From Chloroflexota bacterium (GTDB lineage Bacteria; Chloroflexota; Dehalococcoidia; Dehalococcoidales; UBA2162): a DNA stretch of 41,584 nucleotides. The stretch lies in contig JACPPR010000063.1 of the NCBI GenBank assembly GCA_016190895.1, positions 1-41,584 on the forward strand, in the 5' to 3' direction. The translations under genes were made by a program, and so were the position numbers. The notes under the pieces are model-generated. The model ran no database searches and was not told the DNA's origin. It worked only from the letters and a program-made list of their open reading frames with translations. Below are positions 30,084 through 38,932 of this stretch, piece by piece. Position 1 is the first letter of the stretch. Every line of letters starts with the position of its first letter.

Positions 30084-31391
30084 TTAGATAAAACCGGACA
30101 CCGGCTCTCTACCGGGTAATCTTCCCGCCGTCGCAGCGGTATCGAAGATAGGCAGTGTTTCAAACTGCTTCCCCAGAATAGCGTTCGATGGCGCGCCGAA
30201 CCATTCCTCCAGCACGGTAGCGTATACGCTACGGAAATCGACTGTAAAGCGCAAATTATCGCTGGAGAGATTGCCCAGGTTCGGCCGCTCGCCGTAAAAA
30301 CCACCCTTCACAGGTGTGCCAATGAAAAACATCGGTACAGCAGTACCGTGGTCGGTACCGTCACTGGCATTGCTTTTTGCCCGCCGACCGAACTCGGACC
30401 ACGTCATGATTACTACATTGCCATCCTTGCCGTGACCTTTCAGGTCTTCGTAAAAGGCGGAGACAGCCTCGGACAAAGTGCGGAGCAGCCTGACATGGTC
30501 CGGCTTCTGGCTGGCATGGGTATCCCAACCACCGATAGTTACATGCCCCACTTTGATGCCCAGGTCGGCGACAATTGCCTCGGCGAGAATCTTCAATCCT
30601 TTCCCTAGGGGAGTGTCAGGGTACACTACAGCCGGATTGTAGAATTTATCCGCCTGCACGATACCCGCTGAGCTTGCGTAGGCGGCATCGAACGTATCGT
30701 CCAGTAGCCCGCGATAAGGAGCGTCTTTCTGCAACGAGTACATCTTAACCAGTGCCTCTCTCCGTGCCGGGGCAGATGCTGGATAGCGGGAGTCACCCTG
30801 GAACTGGTACAATTGCACGCTTTCTACTATCGGCACACGCACGCGTGGCGAGTAAAGCTCCGGCGGCAGTCTGCCCCCCATGCCCCCCACCGCGATAGCC
30901 CCGAAGGTAGCATCCCTGCCGCTGCTGAGCGTCTCCAGATACCGCCCCAGCCATCCTTCCCTGCGGGAAAAATTAGCTTTGCCTTCCGGATCGGCAAAAC
31001 GCCAGATGTCCATAGACTGGAAATGGGAGTAGCTGGGAGTCGGGTAGCCGACGCCTTCCACAATCGCCAGCTTTCCCTCATCCCATAAAGCCTTGAATTT
31101 AGGGAGGTTGGGGTGGAAACCTACCTCATTATTGATGGCGATGACGTCTTGCTGAGGAATGGCGATATTGGGCCGCAGGTCATAATAACGCCTATCGCCG
31201 TAAGGGATGACAGTGTTAAGTCCATCATTCCCGCCGGCTTGCTGAACGACTACCAGGATGCGTCCAGCCTCTGAAGCAGCAGACGACCGCGGAGAATAAA
31301 CAGTCCCGCGCCGGAACAAGCCAGGGGAAAAGGCGACGGCGGGCAGCAAAGTCGCACCCGCCTTAAGGAATTGACGTCGTGTAACAAGCAT
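30084..31391 (-). CDS. DUF1501 family protein, Tat-exported
   Basis: The 435-residue protein starts with a twin-arginine signal 'TRRQFLKAGATLLPAVAFSP'. It continues with the DUF1501 features 'ILVVVQQAGGNDGLNTVIPY', 'GWDTHASQKPDHVRLL', 'MTWSEFGRRAKSNASDGTDH' (the E-F-G-R...DHG core, similar to sulfatase/phosphatase metal sites) and 'GTAVPMFFIG'. The family is secreted and uncharacterised; a hydrolase of the alkaline-phosphatase fold is a reasonable inference. AGGAG lies six bases upstream of the ATG. It begins 14 bases after DUF1800 and almost always pairs with it in other bacteria. Confidence 0.88.
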   Translation of the reverse strand: MLVTRRQFLKAGATLLPAVAFSPGLFRRGTVYSPRSSAASEAGRILVVVQQAGGNDGLNTVIPYGDRRYYDLRPNIAIPQQDVIAINNEVGFHPNLPKFKALWDEGKLAIVEGVGYPTPSYSHFQSMDIWRFADPEGKANFSRREGWLGRYLETLSSGRDATFGAIAVGGMGGRLPPELYSPRVRVPIVESVQLYQFQGDSRYPASAPARREALVKMYSLQKDAPYRGLLDDTFDAAYASSAGIVQADKFYNPAVVYPDTPLGKGLKILAEAIVADLGIKVGHVTIGGWDTHASQKPDHVRLLRTLSEAVSAFYEDLKGHGKDGNVVIMTWSEFGRRAKSNASDGTDHGTAVPMFFIGTPVKGGFYGERPNLGNLSSDNLRFTVDFRSVYATVLEEWFGAPSNAILGKQFETLPIFDTAATAGRLPGREPVSGFI

Positions 31392-31405
31392 ATTCTTCTC
31401 CTGAG

Positions 31406-33082
31406 CTAAGCCAGTTGGTAATCCGGTGATGCCAGTATCAGATATATCAAGCTTCGCAGTTTTTCATCCACGACAGGGCTTGTTCCATTCGTGAAGCCGC
31501 CAGGAATGTCTAAAGAGTTGCCGAAGGCTGTCAGGATACCGCGTTCTTCATCGGAAATATTTCCATCCAGAAGAAGATTAGCGAAATGATTAATTACTTC
31601 GTCAGCCGATGATAGTTTGAGGCGCTGGGTCATCTCCAGAGGATTGAACTGGAAATTGGCGCTGCGGGCGATGGATACTGTGTTGGCAAAGTTCAGGCGC
31701 TGCAATAAGGTGTTGCTATTAATCCAGGTCGCGCCACCGGGCCAACCTTCCACGTCATAAGGATTGAAAAGGCTTTGCCCTATGCGGTCTCCAAACCCCG
31801 GAAGGCCAGCCGCATTAGTTTGAATACCCAGAGTTCTTACAGTAGCTGCTATCAGTTCTGCCGGGCTTTTGATTTTAGCCCGATAGGCTTTTACGGAATA
31901 AAACTCAGGTGAGGTGAGAATCTGACGCATTGCCTCTTTGATACTGTATTTGGTCTCGCGGAGAGTGCTAGTCAGCCTGGAAATCACCTCGGGCGAAGGG
32001 TCGTCATAGGCAAAGAACGAAAATAGCTTGCGAGAGATAAACTCCGCAGTAGCCGGCTGCTCTAAAATAATGTCAATAATGTCATCCCCATCGAAATTGC
32101 CAGTGCGTCCCAGGAAGAATTTCGAGCCATTGTCGTGCTGGGCGAAATTGAAGAGGAATACCTTCTGGGACAGCAGCCAGCCTGTGAAGGCACGGGCTGA
32201 TTCTCTCACATCGCCCTCGGTATAGTTGCCGACGCCCATTGTGAACAGCTCCATCAGCTCGCGGGCAAAATTCTCATTCGGGGCGGCCTTCTTGTTGACC
32301 TGGCTGTCTAACCAGATGAGCATAGCCGGGTCCCGTGCAATAGCTTTGAGCATATCACCAAAGCGTCCAACGCTTAGCTTTCGTAGAGTCTGGTTCTGTT
32401 CATACATGTAAGGCCCCCGGCCGACTTTGCTGTAGCCGCTGGTGAGAAGACTGTGCCAGAACAGTACCAACTTCTCCTGAAGCGGGTGTTTGGTATAAAT
32501 CATACGAAGGAACCACCACCGCTGGAGGTCCACAAGATTGTCCAGATTCAGGTTTATCCCGGAGAGCCGAGTTTCCAGGGCGCTATCGTCAATCTTTTCA
32601 AAGTCTACCAGGTAATCGACCGTAGCTGAAACACCCATCTCGGTAAACCGGCTCAATTCCTGCTCGTTCGCCCCGAATCCGGCTCGCCGCAGCAGATGTC
32701 CGAATCGCTCGCGCTCTGTGAGTACCTTAGCGACTGGCTCCGGGGTGGGAGTTGGCACTGGTATGGTGACAGGCGCCGGAGGTGGAGACTGTATTGATGG
32801 AGGAGGAGGCGTCGGCGGCGGGGAAGGAATCACAGGTGGAGGCTCTGGAACAGCCGGCTCGACAGAGGTGCATGCTTCAAGAAGCGCGGCTAGCGCTCCA
32901 GTCGATAGCGCGAGCGCTCCGGCCCGAATAAGGAACTCGCGCCTATCCAGTCCCTTCTCAGAAAAGTCAGATAACGGGGCAAAGGCGCTGTGTGGTGTTT
33001 GTCGCGAAACCGCACCGTTCCCGAACTCTGTCGCAGGGACACTCTTTGAAACCCGGCGCCGCTGAGGTTTCAATTTACCCAT
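31406..33082 (-). CDS. DUF1800 family protein, Tat-exported lipoprotein
   Basis: The 558-residue protein has a long N-terminal region followed by a Tat-type signal 'LDRREFLIRAGALALSTG' that ends in a lipobox-like 'LEAC', then a proline-rich linker of about 45 residues. The DUF1800 domain follows, with 'HLLRRAGFGANEQELSRF', 'LVLFWHSLLTSGYSKVG', 'PNENFARELMELFTMGVG' (the characteristic NFARELMELF block) and 'YDVEGWPGGATWINSNT'. DUF1800 proteins are secreted and of unknown biochemical role. The ATG at 33082 has GGAAGG six bases upstream; the longer frame from 33193 runs back through the promoter. Confidence 0.88.
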   Translation of the reverse strand: MGKLKPQRRRVSKSVPATEFGNGAVSRQTPHSAFAPLSDFSEKGLDRREFLIRAGALALSTGALAALLEACTSVEPAVPEPPPVIPSPPPTPPPPSIQSPPPAPVTIPVPTPTPEPVAKVLTERERFGHLLRRAGFGANEQELSRFTEMGVSATVDYLVDFEKIDDSALETRLSGINLNLDNLVDLQRWWFLRMIYTKHPLQEKLVLFWHSLLTSGYSKVGRGPYMYEQNQTLRKLSVGRFGDMLKAIARDPAMLIWLDSQVNKKAAPNENFARELMELFTMGVGNYTEGDVRESARAFTGWLLSQKVFLFNFAQHDNGSKFFLGRTGNFDGDDIIDIILEQPATAEFISRKLFSFFAYDDPSPEVISRLTSTLRETKYSIKEAMRQILTSPEFYSVKAYRAKIKSPAELIAATVRTLGIQTNAAGLPGFGDRIGQSLFNPYDVEGWPGGATWINSNTLLQRLNFANTVSIARSANFQFNPLEMTQRLKLSSADEVINHFANLLLDGNISDEERGILTAFGNSLDIPGGFTNGTSPVVDEKLRSLIYLILASPDYQLA

Positions 33083-33133
33083 CACAACCTTCCCACTACC
33101 CTCTTCAAGTTGCCGAGAACCTATTTGTTCCGT

Positions 33134-33139
33134 ATTATA
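33134..33139 (-). promoter_or_regulatory. Extended -10 promoter of the DUF1800-DUF1501-DoxX operon
   Basis: TGC followed by a perfect TATAAT on the minus strand, about 51 bases before the ATG at 33082. The -35 region is poor. Confidence 0.55.
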
Positions 33140-33233
33140 GCACATGTTTTTTTGGAAAGATAGTCCCTGTGCCCAACCGGATTCTCGGAACAAATTTGCC
33201 CTCTCATTGCGAAACGTGAAGACACCAAGAGTC

Positions 33234-33261
33234 GTAGAGACACGGCATGCCGTGTCTCTAC
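33234..33261. repeat. 28-bp perfect palindrome, copy at 40643-40670
   Basis: GTAGAGACACGGCA and its exact reverse complement TGCCGTGTCTCTAC with no loop. The second copy is identical. It lies in a 305-base interval (33083-33388) that also holds degenerate CATTGCGA / CGCAATGACG repeat halves (33204-33306). Confidence 0.85.
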
Positions 33262-33352
33262 CGTCTCCCCACCCAGATTGCCACGGGCTTCACGCTCGCA
33301 ATGACGGCACTCCCTGATGTTGCCGCAGTTGTTAAACCCCTTACACCACACA

Positions 33353-33381
33353 TTGATAGGCCCCGCCGTTCGGTCTATACT
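33353..33381 (+). promoter_or_regulatory. Promoter giving a leaderless phoB mRNA
   Basis: TTGATA (33353-33358), a 17-base spacer and TATACT (33376-33381) end seven bases before the GTG at 33389. Transcription should start at the initiation codon. Confidence 0.72.
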
Positions 33382-33388
33382 GTAAGAC

Positions 33389-34093
33389 GTGGCTATAGCT
33401 AATACTGACAAGATTTTAATTGTTGAAGACGACCGGAACTTGCTGGATACCCTCAAGTACAATCTTGACAAAGATGGCTATGAGGTTGTCACAGCCATCG
33501 ATGGCGCGGAGGCTCTGGAAGTGGCCCGCCGAGAAAAGCCCGGCCTTATCCTCCTGGATATCATGCTCCCAAAGATGAGCGGCTTCGAGGTCTGCCGCAT
33601 TCTGCGCAAAGAGATGACAGTCCCGATATTGATGCTGACGGCAAAGGCCGACGAGACCGATAAGATAGTCGGACTCGAAATCGGCGCCGACGATTACATG
33701 ACCAAGCCATTCAGTTTAAGGGAGCTACTGGCTCGCGTCAGAGCTATGCTGCGGCGGGCGAAGATGGTCGAGGTGCAGCCTGGGCCCGAGGGACCGTCGC
33801 TTAAGATTGGCGACGTTGAGCTGGATATTGCCCGTCATCAGGCTTCAAAAGGAGGAACAAAGTTAGAGCTGACGCCCAAAGAGTTCGATTTGCTGGCCTT
33901 TCTGGCCAGAAATAGAGGCTTCGCCTTCAGCCGGGCCCAGCTACTGGAGAAGGTATGGGGCTACGATTTTGCCGGTGACACCCGAACTGTGGACGTGCAT
34001 ATCAGATGGCTGAGGCAAAAAATAGAAACCGACCCCGACAAACCCAGACACCTGATAACTGTCAGGGGCACAGGTTACAAATTGGAAGGATGA
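33389..34093 (+). CDS. phoB: Phosphate regulon response regulator PhoB/PhoP (OmpR family)
   Basis: The 234 residues form a receiver domain (acid pocket Asp14-Asp15, phosphoacceptor Asp57 in 'LILLDIMLPKMSG', Thr84, Lys106) and a C-terminal OmpR winged helix ('LELTPKEFDLLAFLARN', 'TVDVHIRWLRQKIE', 'ITVRGTGYKLEG'). The neighbours phoR and pst identify it as the phosphate regulator. The GTG start has no Shine-Dalgarno; the -10 box lies seven bases upstream, so the message should be leaderless. It overlaps phoR by ATGA. Phosphorylated, it should bind the repeat array at 35869-35908. Confidence 0.92.
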   Translation: MAIANTDKILIVEDDRNLLDTLKYNLDKDGYEVVTAIDGAEALEVARREKPGLILLDIMLPKMSGFEVCRILRKEMTVPILMLTAKADETDKIVGLEIGADDYMTKPFSLRELLARVRAMLRRAKMVEVQPGPEGPSLKIGDVELDIARHQASKGGTKLELTPKEFDLLAFLARNRGFAFSRAQLLEKVWGYDFAGDTRTVDVHIRWLRQKIETDPDKPRHLITVRGTGYKLEG

Positions 34094-35859
34094 AAGTGTT
34101 TCGCAGTGTTCAGTGGCGAATCGCCGCACCATTTATCATACTCATCGTAGTTAGCATGAGCATTCTGGGTGTCTACCTGACAGGTTTTGTCAGGGACTCT
34201 CAGCTTGATAATTTACGTTCCCATCTAGAAAAAGAGGCGAGAATCACTGCAGAAGCAAGCCTGCCGGTATTTCTTGTCCGGAGTAGCGACCCTGATATTC
34301 TTGCTAAGCAGCTAGGGAAGGAAATCGATGCTCGCATCACTATCATTGCTCCGGACGGAAAAGTCCTGGGTGATTCTGATGAAGACCCGGCCGCTATGGA
34401 TAATCACGCCACGCGCCCCGAGGTGAAAGATGCCCTGGCTTCCGGATTGGGTGAAAGCACTCGATACAGTACTACTCTCGGCGAGCAGATGATGTATCTT
34501 GCCGTACCCGTAACGAATCAGGGTCTGATTCTGGGGATAGCCAGGGCGGCGCTACCGCTGACTGAAATCCAGAATTCTATCGACCGGATAACCCTGAGTA
34601 TCAGCCTGGCAATAGTGACAACAGCTCTGCTGGCGATAGCGGCGGCCGGAGTTATCGCCAGGGCGACAACCCGTCCCATAAGAGAAGTGACCAAAGCTGC
34701 CAGACGAATTGCTTCAGGGGAACTGGAACAGAAAATTCCGGTACGTACAAGAGATGAAACGGGACAGCTAGCCCACGCTTTTAATGACATGTCATTTAAC
34801 TTACAGAAACTGATAGGAGGTATCTCGGCAGAACATACCAAGCTCCAGACCGTGCTCGCTAATATGGCCGATGGAGTCATAATGGCGGACGCAGAGGGGA
34901 AAATACTCCTGGCTAACCAGGCTATTGAAAGGCTCTTCAATTTCCGCGAAAATGATGTGATAGCCAGGCCATTGATAGAGGCAGTACGTGACCATGAAGC
35001 GGATGAGATACTGAAGCAGTGCCTGAAAACTCGCCAGACACAGGCCGTCCACTTCGAATCAGTCATCACAAGGCGTTTCCTCAGAGCTATCGCTATCCCG
35101 ATTCAGGAGGACGGCTCGGTCGGCGCATTGCTGTTGTTTCAAGACCTGACAGAACTGCGCAGCCTGCAAACAATGCGGCGCGAGCTTATCGGCAACATAT
35201 CCCACGAACTGAGAACCCCGATAGCCGGCATCAAGGCGATGGCGGAAACCCTGAAAGAAGGCGCCATCGATGACAAACGGGCGACGATGGATTTCCTATC
35301 GAGGATTGAAGGAGAGGCTGACCGCCTGACTCAGATGGTATCGGAGCTTGCCGAACTATCACGTATCGAGACCGGACGGGCTGAGCTTAGATTAGCGCCG
35401 CTAAGCCTGAACTTACTGGCAGAAGAAGTGGTCGCCCAGTTGAACCCACTGGCAACGAGAGAGCAGGTAACCATAGCTACTGACCTGGCCAATGACCTCC
35501 CCACCGTCAGAGCCGATAAAGACAGAATCAGACAAACGCTCGTCAACCTGATGCACAACGCTATCAAGTTCAACCGCCCCGGCGGAAGAGTAACCGTCTC
35601 CACCAAAGCTGATGGAGAGTCCATCATTACCAGTGTTTCGGACACCGGCATAGGCATCCCGAAAGAGGATTTGCCCCACGTTTTCGAGCGTTTCTACAAA
35701 ACTGATAAAGCCCGGTCGAAGGCTGGCAGCGGACTGGGACTGGCTATTGCCAAACACACAGTCCAGGCTCACGAAGGCAATATTTGGGCTGAAAGCGAGG
35801 AGGGCAAAGGCTCCACCTTCAGCTTTAGCCTCCCCCTCAAAGCCAGGTCAGCCCGGTAA
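34090..35859 (+). CDS. phoR: Phosphate regulon sensor histidine kinase PhoR
   Basis: The 589-residue kinase has a first membrane helix (about 11-31), an extracytoplasmic domain of about 135 residues, a second helix (about 170-195), a HAMP linker ('TRPIREVTKAARRIASGELE'), a PAS domain ('LANMADGVIMADAEGKILL'), a HisKA box with His372 ('GNISHELRTPIAG') and a HATPase_c domain ('NLMHNAIKFNRPGG', 'DTGIGIPKEDLPHVFERFYK', 'GSGLGLAIAKH'). The ATG at 34090 overlaps the phoB stop and starts just before the first helix; a longer frame beginning inside phoB is rejected. The large periplasmic-type domain is more like Gram-positive PhoR than the short E. coli form. Confidence 0.93.
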   Translation: MKVFRSVQWRIAAPFIILIVVSMSILGVYLTGFVRDSQLDNLRSHLEKEARITAEASLPVFLVRSSDPDILAKQLGKEIDARITIIAPDGKVLGDSDEDPAAMDNHATRPEVKDALASGLGESTRYSTTLGEQMMYLAVPVTNQGLILGIARAALPLTEIQNSIDRITLSISLAIVTTALLAIAAAGVIARATTRPIREVTKAARRIASGELEQKIPVRTRDETGQLAHAFNDMSFNLQKLIGGISAEHTKLQTVLANMADGVIMADAEGKILLANQAIERLFNFRENDVIARPLIEAVRDHEADEILKQCLKTRQTQAVHFESVITRRFLRAIAIPIQEDGSVGALLLFQDLTELRSLQTMRRELIGNISHELRTPIAGIKAMAETLKEGAIDDKRATMDFLSRIEGEADRLTQMVSELAELSRIETGRAELRLAPLSLNLLAEEVVAQLNPLATREQVTIATDLANDLPTVRADKDRIRQTLVNLMHNAIKFNRPGGRVTVSTKADGESIITSVSDTGIGIPKEDLPHVFERFYKTDKARSKAGSGLGLAIAKHTVQAHEGNIWAESEEGKGSTFSFSLPLKARSAR

Positions 35860-35868
35860 TCCGCAAAG

Positions 35869-35908
35869 TTTAACAAAACTTTAACAAAGACTTAAACCGC
35901 CCTTAAAG
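35869..35908 (+). promoter_or_regulatory. Pho box: four direct repeats at 11-bp spacing upstream of pstS
   Basis: TTTAACA (35869), TTTAACA (35880), CTTAAAC (35891) and CTTAAAG (35902) start exactly 11 bases apart, the layout of the Bacillus PhoP (TTAACA) box and of other OmpR-family sites. Seventeen bases later TGG-TAATAG (35923-35931) fits an extended -10, so PhoB would activate in place of a -35 box. Confidence 0.8.
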
Positions 35909-35991
35909 TCTGACCTGTATCGTGGTAATAGTTAGATGGAAGGAAATGCTTCGAAGCCATCGAAACCAAGATTATTAAAAGGAGAAACAAT

Positions 35992-36927
35992 TTGCTCAAA
36001 GAATGGCTCATGCTGCCCTTAGCAATTATGGCCGTAGCGGCAGTTTTAATGGCCGGTTGCGGAAATTCGCAGACAGCGCCTCCGACCAGTTCGGGACTTT
36101 CAGGCACTATCGAAATCGATGGCTCCAGCACCGTCTTCCCAATCACTGAAGCTGTAGCTGAGGAGTTCCGCAAGATTAACCCTCAGGTACGCATAAACGT
36201 GGGTATCTCCGGAACAGGCGGTGGTTTCAAGCGGTTTGTCGCCGGGGAAACCCGGATTAGCGATGCCTCACGCCCGATTTCTGCATCGGAGAAGGAGCAG
36301 GCTGCCAAGAACGGTGTCGAGTGGGTCGAGATGCCTGTAGCCATCGATGGACTTTCCGTGATGGTCAACCCCCAAAATACTTGGGCCGCCTCCATGACAG
36401 TCGCCGAGCTAAAGAAGCTATGGGAGCCAGAATCCGCGATAAAGCGCTGGAACCAGATTCGCCCCGAGTGGCCCGACCAGCCCATCAACCTCTACGGCCC
36501 CGGCACCGATTCCGGCACCTTCGATTACTTCACCGAGGTTATCGTGGGCAAGGCTAAATCCAGCCGGGCTGACTTTACTGCCAGCGAAGACGATAATGTC
36601 CTGGTGCAGGGAATCGCCGGTGACCGGAATGCTCTGGGCTACTTCGGCTATGCTTACTATGTGGATAATACGGACAAACTAAAGCTGGTGGCTATCGATG
36701 CCGGCAAGGGCGCTGTGCTCCCTTCACGACAGACCATCGACGATGCCACTTATACTCCTCTGTCCCGGCCGCTCTTCATCTATGTCAACAAAGCGGCCCT
36801 GGTTCACCAGGAAGTGAAAGAGTTCATCCGGTTCTATATGACGGAAGGGCCGGCACTGGTAACCGAGGTGGGCTTTATACCCATGCAACCCTCCGTCTAT
36901 GATGGAAACCTGGCTAAACTTCCGTAA
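35992..36927 (+). CDS. pstS: Phosphate ABC transporter, phosphate-binding lipoprotein PstS
   Basis: The 311-residue protein has a lipoprotein signal with lipobox 'LMAGC' (Cys23) and the PstS phosphate-binding pattern '[19 protein letters not shown]', '[20 protein letters not shown]' and '[20 protein letters not shown]'. It captures phosphate outside the membrane and delivers it to PstC/PstA. The TTG start has AGGAG seven bases upstream. It is the first gene after the Pho box, so it should be strongly induced by phosphate starvation. Confidence 0.94.
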   Translation: MLKEWLMLPLAIMAVAAVLMAGCGNSQTAPPTSSGLSGTIEIDGSSTVFPITEAVAEEFRKINPQVRINVGISGTGGGFKRFVAGETRISDASRPISASEKEQAAKNGVEWVEMPVAIDGLSVMVNPQNTWAASMTVAELKKLWEPESAIKRWNQIRPEWPDQPINLYGPGTDSGTFDYFTEVIVGKAKSSRADFTASEDDNVLVQGIAGDRNALGYFGYAYYVDNTDKLKLVAIDAGKGAVLPSRQTIDDATYTPLSRPLFIYVNKAALVHQEVKEFIRFYMTEGPALVTEVGFIPMQPSVYDGNLAKLP

Positions 36928-36948
36928 ACTGATTTAGAAGGAAACGTG

Positions 36949-37899
36949 ATGCTATCTGGACAACTTAACCCACAGGAGTTTCCGGTGGGTGAGTCCTTTT
37001 CATCTCTGAGACGGATAAGACAATGGAGCCGCCTCAGAGAAGCCGTTATTAACAGGCTGCTCTTCGCCTGTGCCCTGGTCTCCATCTTCACGACAATCGG
37101 CATTGTCGTTATGCTCGTGGCGCAAACGGTGGGATTTTTCAGTAAAGTCTCTCCTCTGGAATTCTTCACCGGGACGAAGTGGACGCCCTTATTTCAACCT
37201 CAGCATTTCGGCGTTTTGCCATTGGTAGGCGGGACTTTGCTTACGGCGGGCATTGCTATCCTCATTGCCTTGCCCATCGGGCTGGCTAGCGCTGTCTATC
37301 TCAGCGAGTATGCCAGGGATAAGGTGCGCCGGGTAGTGAAGCCTTCTCTGGAAATCCTGGCTGGCATACCTACTGTGGTCTACGGTTATTTTGCTCTCAC
37401 TTTCGTAACCCCTGTATTAAGAAATGTATTCCCCAATATGATAGTCTTCAATGCACTCAGCGCCGGCCTGGTAATGGGGGTAATGATTATCCCGATGGTC
37501 TCTTCACTCAGCGAGGATGCGATGGTGGCCGTGCCGCGTTCTCTGCGTGACGCCGCTTATGGACTGGGGGCCACCCGGCTTGAGGTGGCGACACGCGTGG
37601 TTATGCCCGCCGCTGTGTCGGGGATAGTTGCCGCCTGTATCCTGGCCCTTTCACGGGCTGTGGGTGAAACAATGATTGTCGCCATCGCCGCTGGTTCCAC
37701 GCCGAAACTGACCCTGAATCCCTTAGAGAGCATTCAGACTATGACCGCCTACATCGTTCAGATAAGCTTGGGTGAGACTCCTCATGGAACAGTGGAGTAT
37801 TACACTATCTTTGCCGTGGGGCTGCTCCTTTTCATCATGACTCTGCTGATGAATCTATTCAGTCAGTGGTTCGTCAGGCGCTACCGGGAGAAATATTAG
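36949..37899 (+). CDS. pstC: Phosphate ABC transporter permease PstC
   Basis: The 316-residue permease has about six membrane helices, '[20 protein letters not shown]', and the ABC-permease EAA loop '[20 protein letters not shown]' ahead of '[20 protein letters not shown]'. It starts 21 bases after pstS. Two adjacent starts, GTG at 36946 and ATG at 36949, are possible; spacing to the GAAGG favours the ATG slightly. Together with PstA it forms the channel of the Pst transporter. Confidence 0.94.
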   Translation: MLSGQLNPQEFPVGESFSSLRRIRQWSRLREAVINRLLFACALVSIFTTIGIVVMLVAQTVGFFSKVSPLEFFTGTKWTPLFQPQHFGVLPLVGGTLLTAGIAILIALPIGLASAVYLSEYARDKVRRVVKPSLEILAGIPTVVYGYFALTFVTPVLRNVFPNMIVFNALSAGLVMGVMIIPMVSSLSEDAMVAVPRSLRDAAYGLGATRLEVATRVVMPAAVSGIVAACILALSRAVGETMIVAIAAGSTPKLTLNPLESIQTMTAYIVQISLGETPHGTVEYYTIFAVGLLLFIMTLLMNLFSQWFVRRYREKY

Positions 37900-37964
37900 A
37901 ATGAAGTTATTTAGCAACCCATCCCCCCGAGGTCGCCCGAAATGTGGGTTGGTGCAGGTAATCT

Positions 37965-37998
37965 GTAGGGGCGGGTCTGTGACCCGCCCGCCGCTACC
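37965..37998. repeat. GTAGGGGCGGGTC...GACCCGCCC repeat
   Basis: Intergenic copy of the repeat that extends asd at 18919-18950; the arms GGGCGGGTC and GACCCGCCC pair around TGT. It interrupts the pst operon between pstC and pstA, where the 152-base gap contains nothing else recognised. Confidence 0.75.
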
Positions 37999-38051
37999 GT
38001 ATTTTTGGACAGCCTCAAAAGGGTAAGGGGTTAGACGCGAGAAATGGTAGA

Positions 38052-38930
38052 ATGAAAAATAGCGCCGTTTTTCAACAGAATCTCAAGGTAAGGCATATCA
38101 AGGAGCGTGTACACCGCACTCTTATGTCGCTGGCTACTCTGACAGGCATCATTGTCCTGACCCTCCTGCTCATAGATGTACTCAAAGACGGCGCCGGGTG
38201 GCTGGACTGGCAGTTTATCACCAGCTATCCATCGCGAAAGCCCGCAGAAGCCGGGTTACTGTCCGCCCTCTTCGGCACCTTATGGATTATGGTACTGACA
38301 GCCCTCTTCTCATTACCCATCGGCATCGGAACCGCCATTTACCTTGAGGAATATGCTCCGGACAACCGCTTGCAGCGCCTTATCCAGACCAACATAAACA
38401 ACCTTGCCGGCGTACCCTCGATTGTTTACGGACTGCTGGGATTAAGCCTTTTCGTTCAGGCTCTGGCTATGGGGAGAAGCATTCTGGCCGGGGCTTTGAC
38501 CCTGACCCTGATGTCTTTACCGGTGATTATCATAGCTGCCCAGGAGGCTATCCGAAGCGTACCTGAAGGACACCGCCTGGGAGCCTTCGCCCTGGGAGCT
38601 ACCCGGTGGCAAGTAGTGCGTAACATCGTGCTGCCTCAAGCCCTTCCCGGCATTCTCACCGGGACCATCCTGGCAATGTCGCGGGCGATCGGGGAAGCAG
38701 CCCCGATGATTGCCATCAGCGCCCTGGTGTATCTAACCTTCATTCCCATAAGCCCCCTGGACCGTTTCACCGTCCTGCCTATACAAATATTCAACTGGGT
38801 CTCGCGTCCCCAGGAGGATTTTCAGCATTTAGCGGCTGCCGGCATTATCGTTCTCCTTATTGTGCTGTTAAGCATGAATGCAATTGCTATCATCCTGAGG
38901 AACCGTTACCAGAAGAGAACCGAGGAATAA
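38052..38930 (+). CDS. pstA: Phosphate ABC transporter permease PstA
   Basis: The 292-residue permease has six hydrophobic segments, '[20 protein letters not shown]', '[19 protein letters not shown]' and the EAA loop '[20 protein letters not shown]' followed by '[20 protein letters not shown]', all typical of PstA. The Shine-Dalgarno is poor. A 152-base repeat-bearing interval separates it from pstC, so it may be expressed at a different level; pstB follows two bases after its stop. Confidence 0.94.
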   Translation: MKNSAVFQQNLKVRHIKERVHRTLMSLATLTGIIVLTLLLIDVLKDGAGWLDWQFITSYPSRKPAEAGLLSALFGTLWIMVLTALFSLPIGIGTAIYLEEYAPDNRLQRLIQTNINNLAGVPSIVYGLLGLSLFVQALAMGRSILAGALTLTLMSLPVIIIAAQEAIRSVPEGHRLGAFALGATRWQVVRNIVLPQALPGILTGTILAMSRAIGEAAPMIAISALVYLTFIPISPLDRFTVLPIQIFNWVSRPQEDFQHLAAAGIIVLLIVLLSMNAIAIILRNRYQKRTEE

Positions 38931-38932
38931 GA

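Noticed and set aside
30045-30304. N-terminal extension of the DoxX-like gene to 30304
   Set aside because: It overlaps the DUF1501 coding region; the ATG at 30044 has a ribosome site and directly precedes the signal-like helix.
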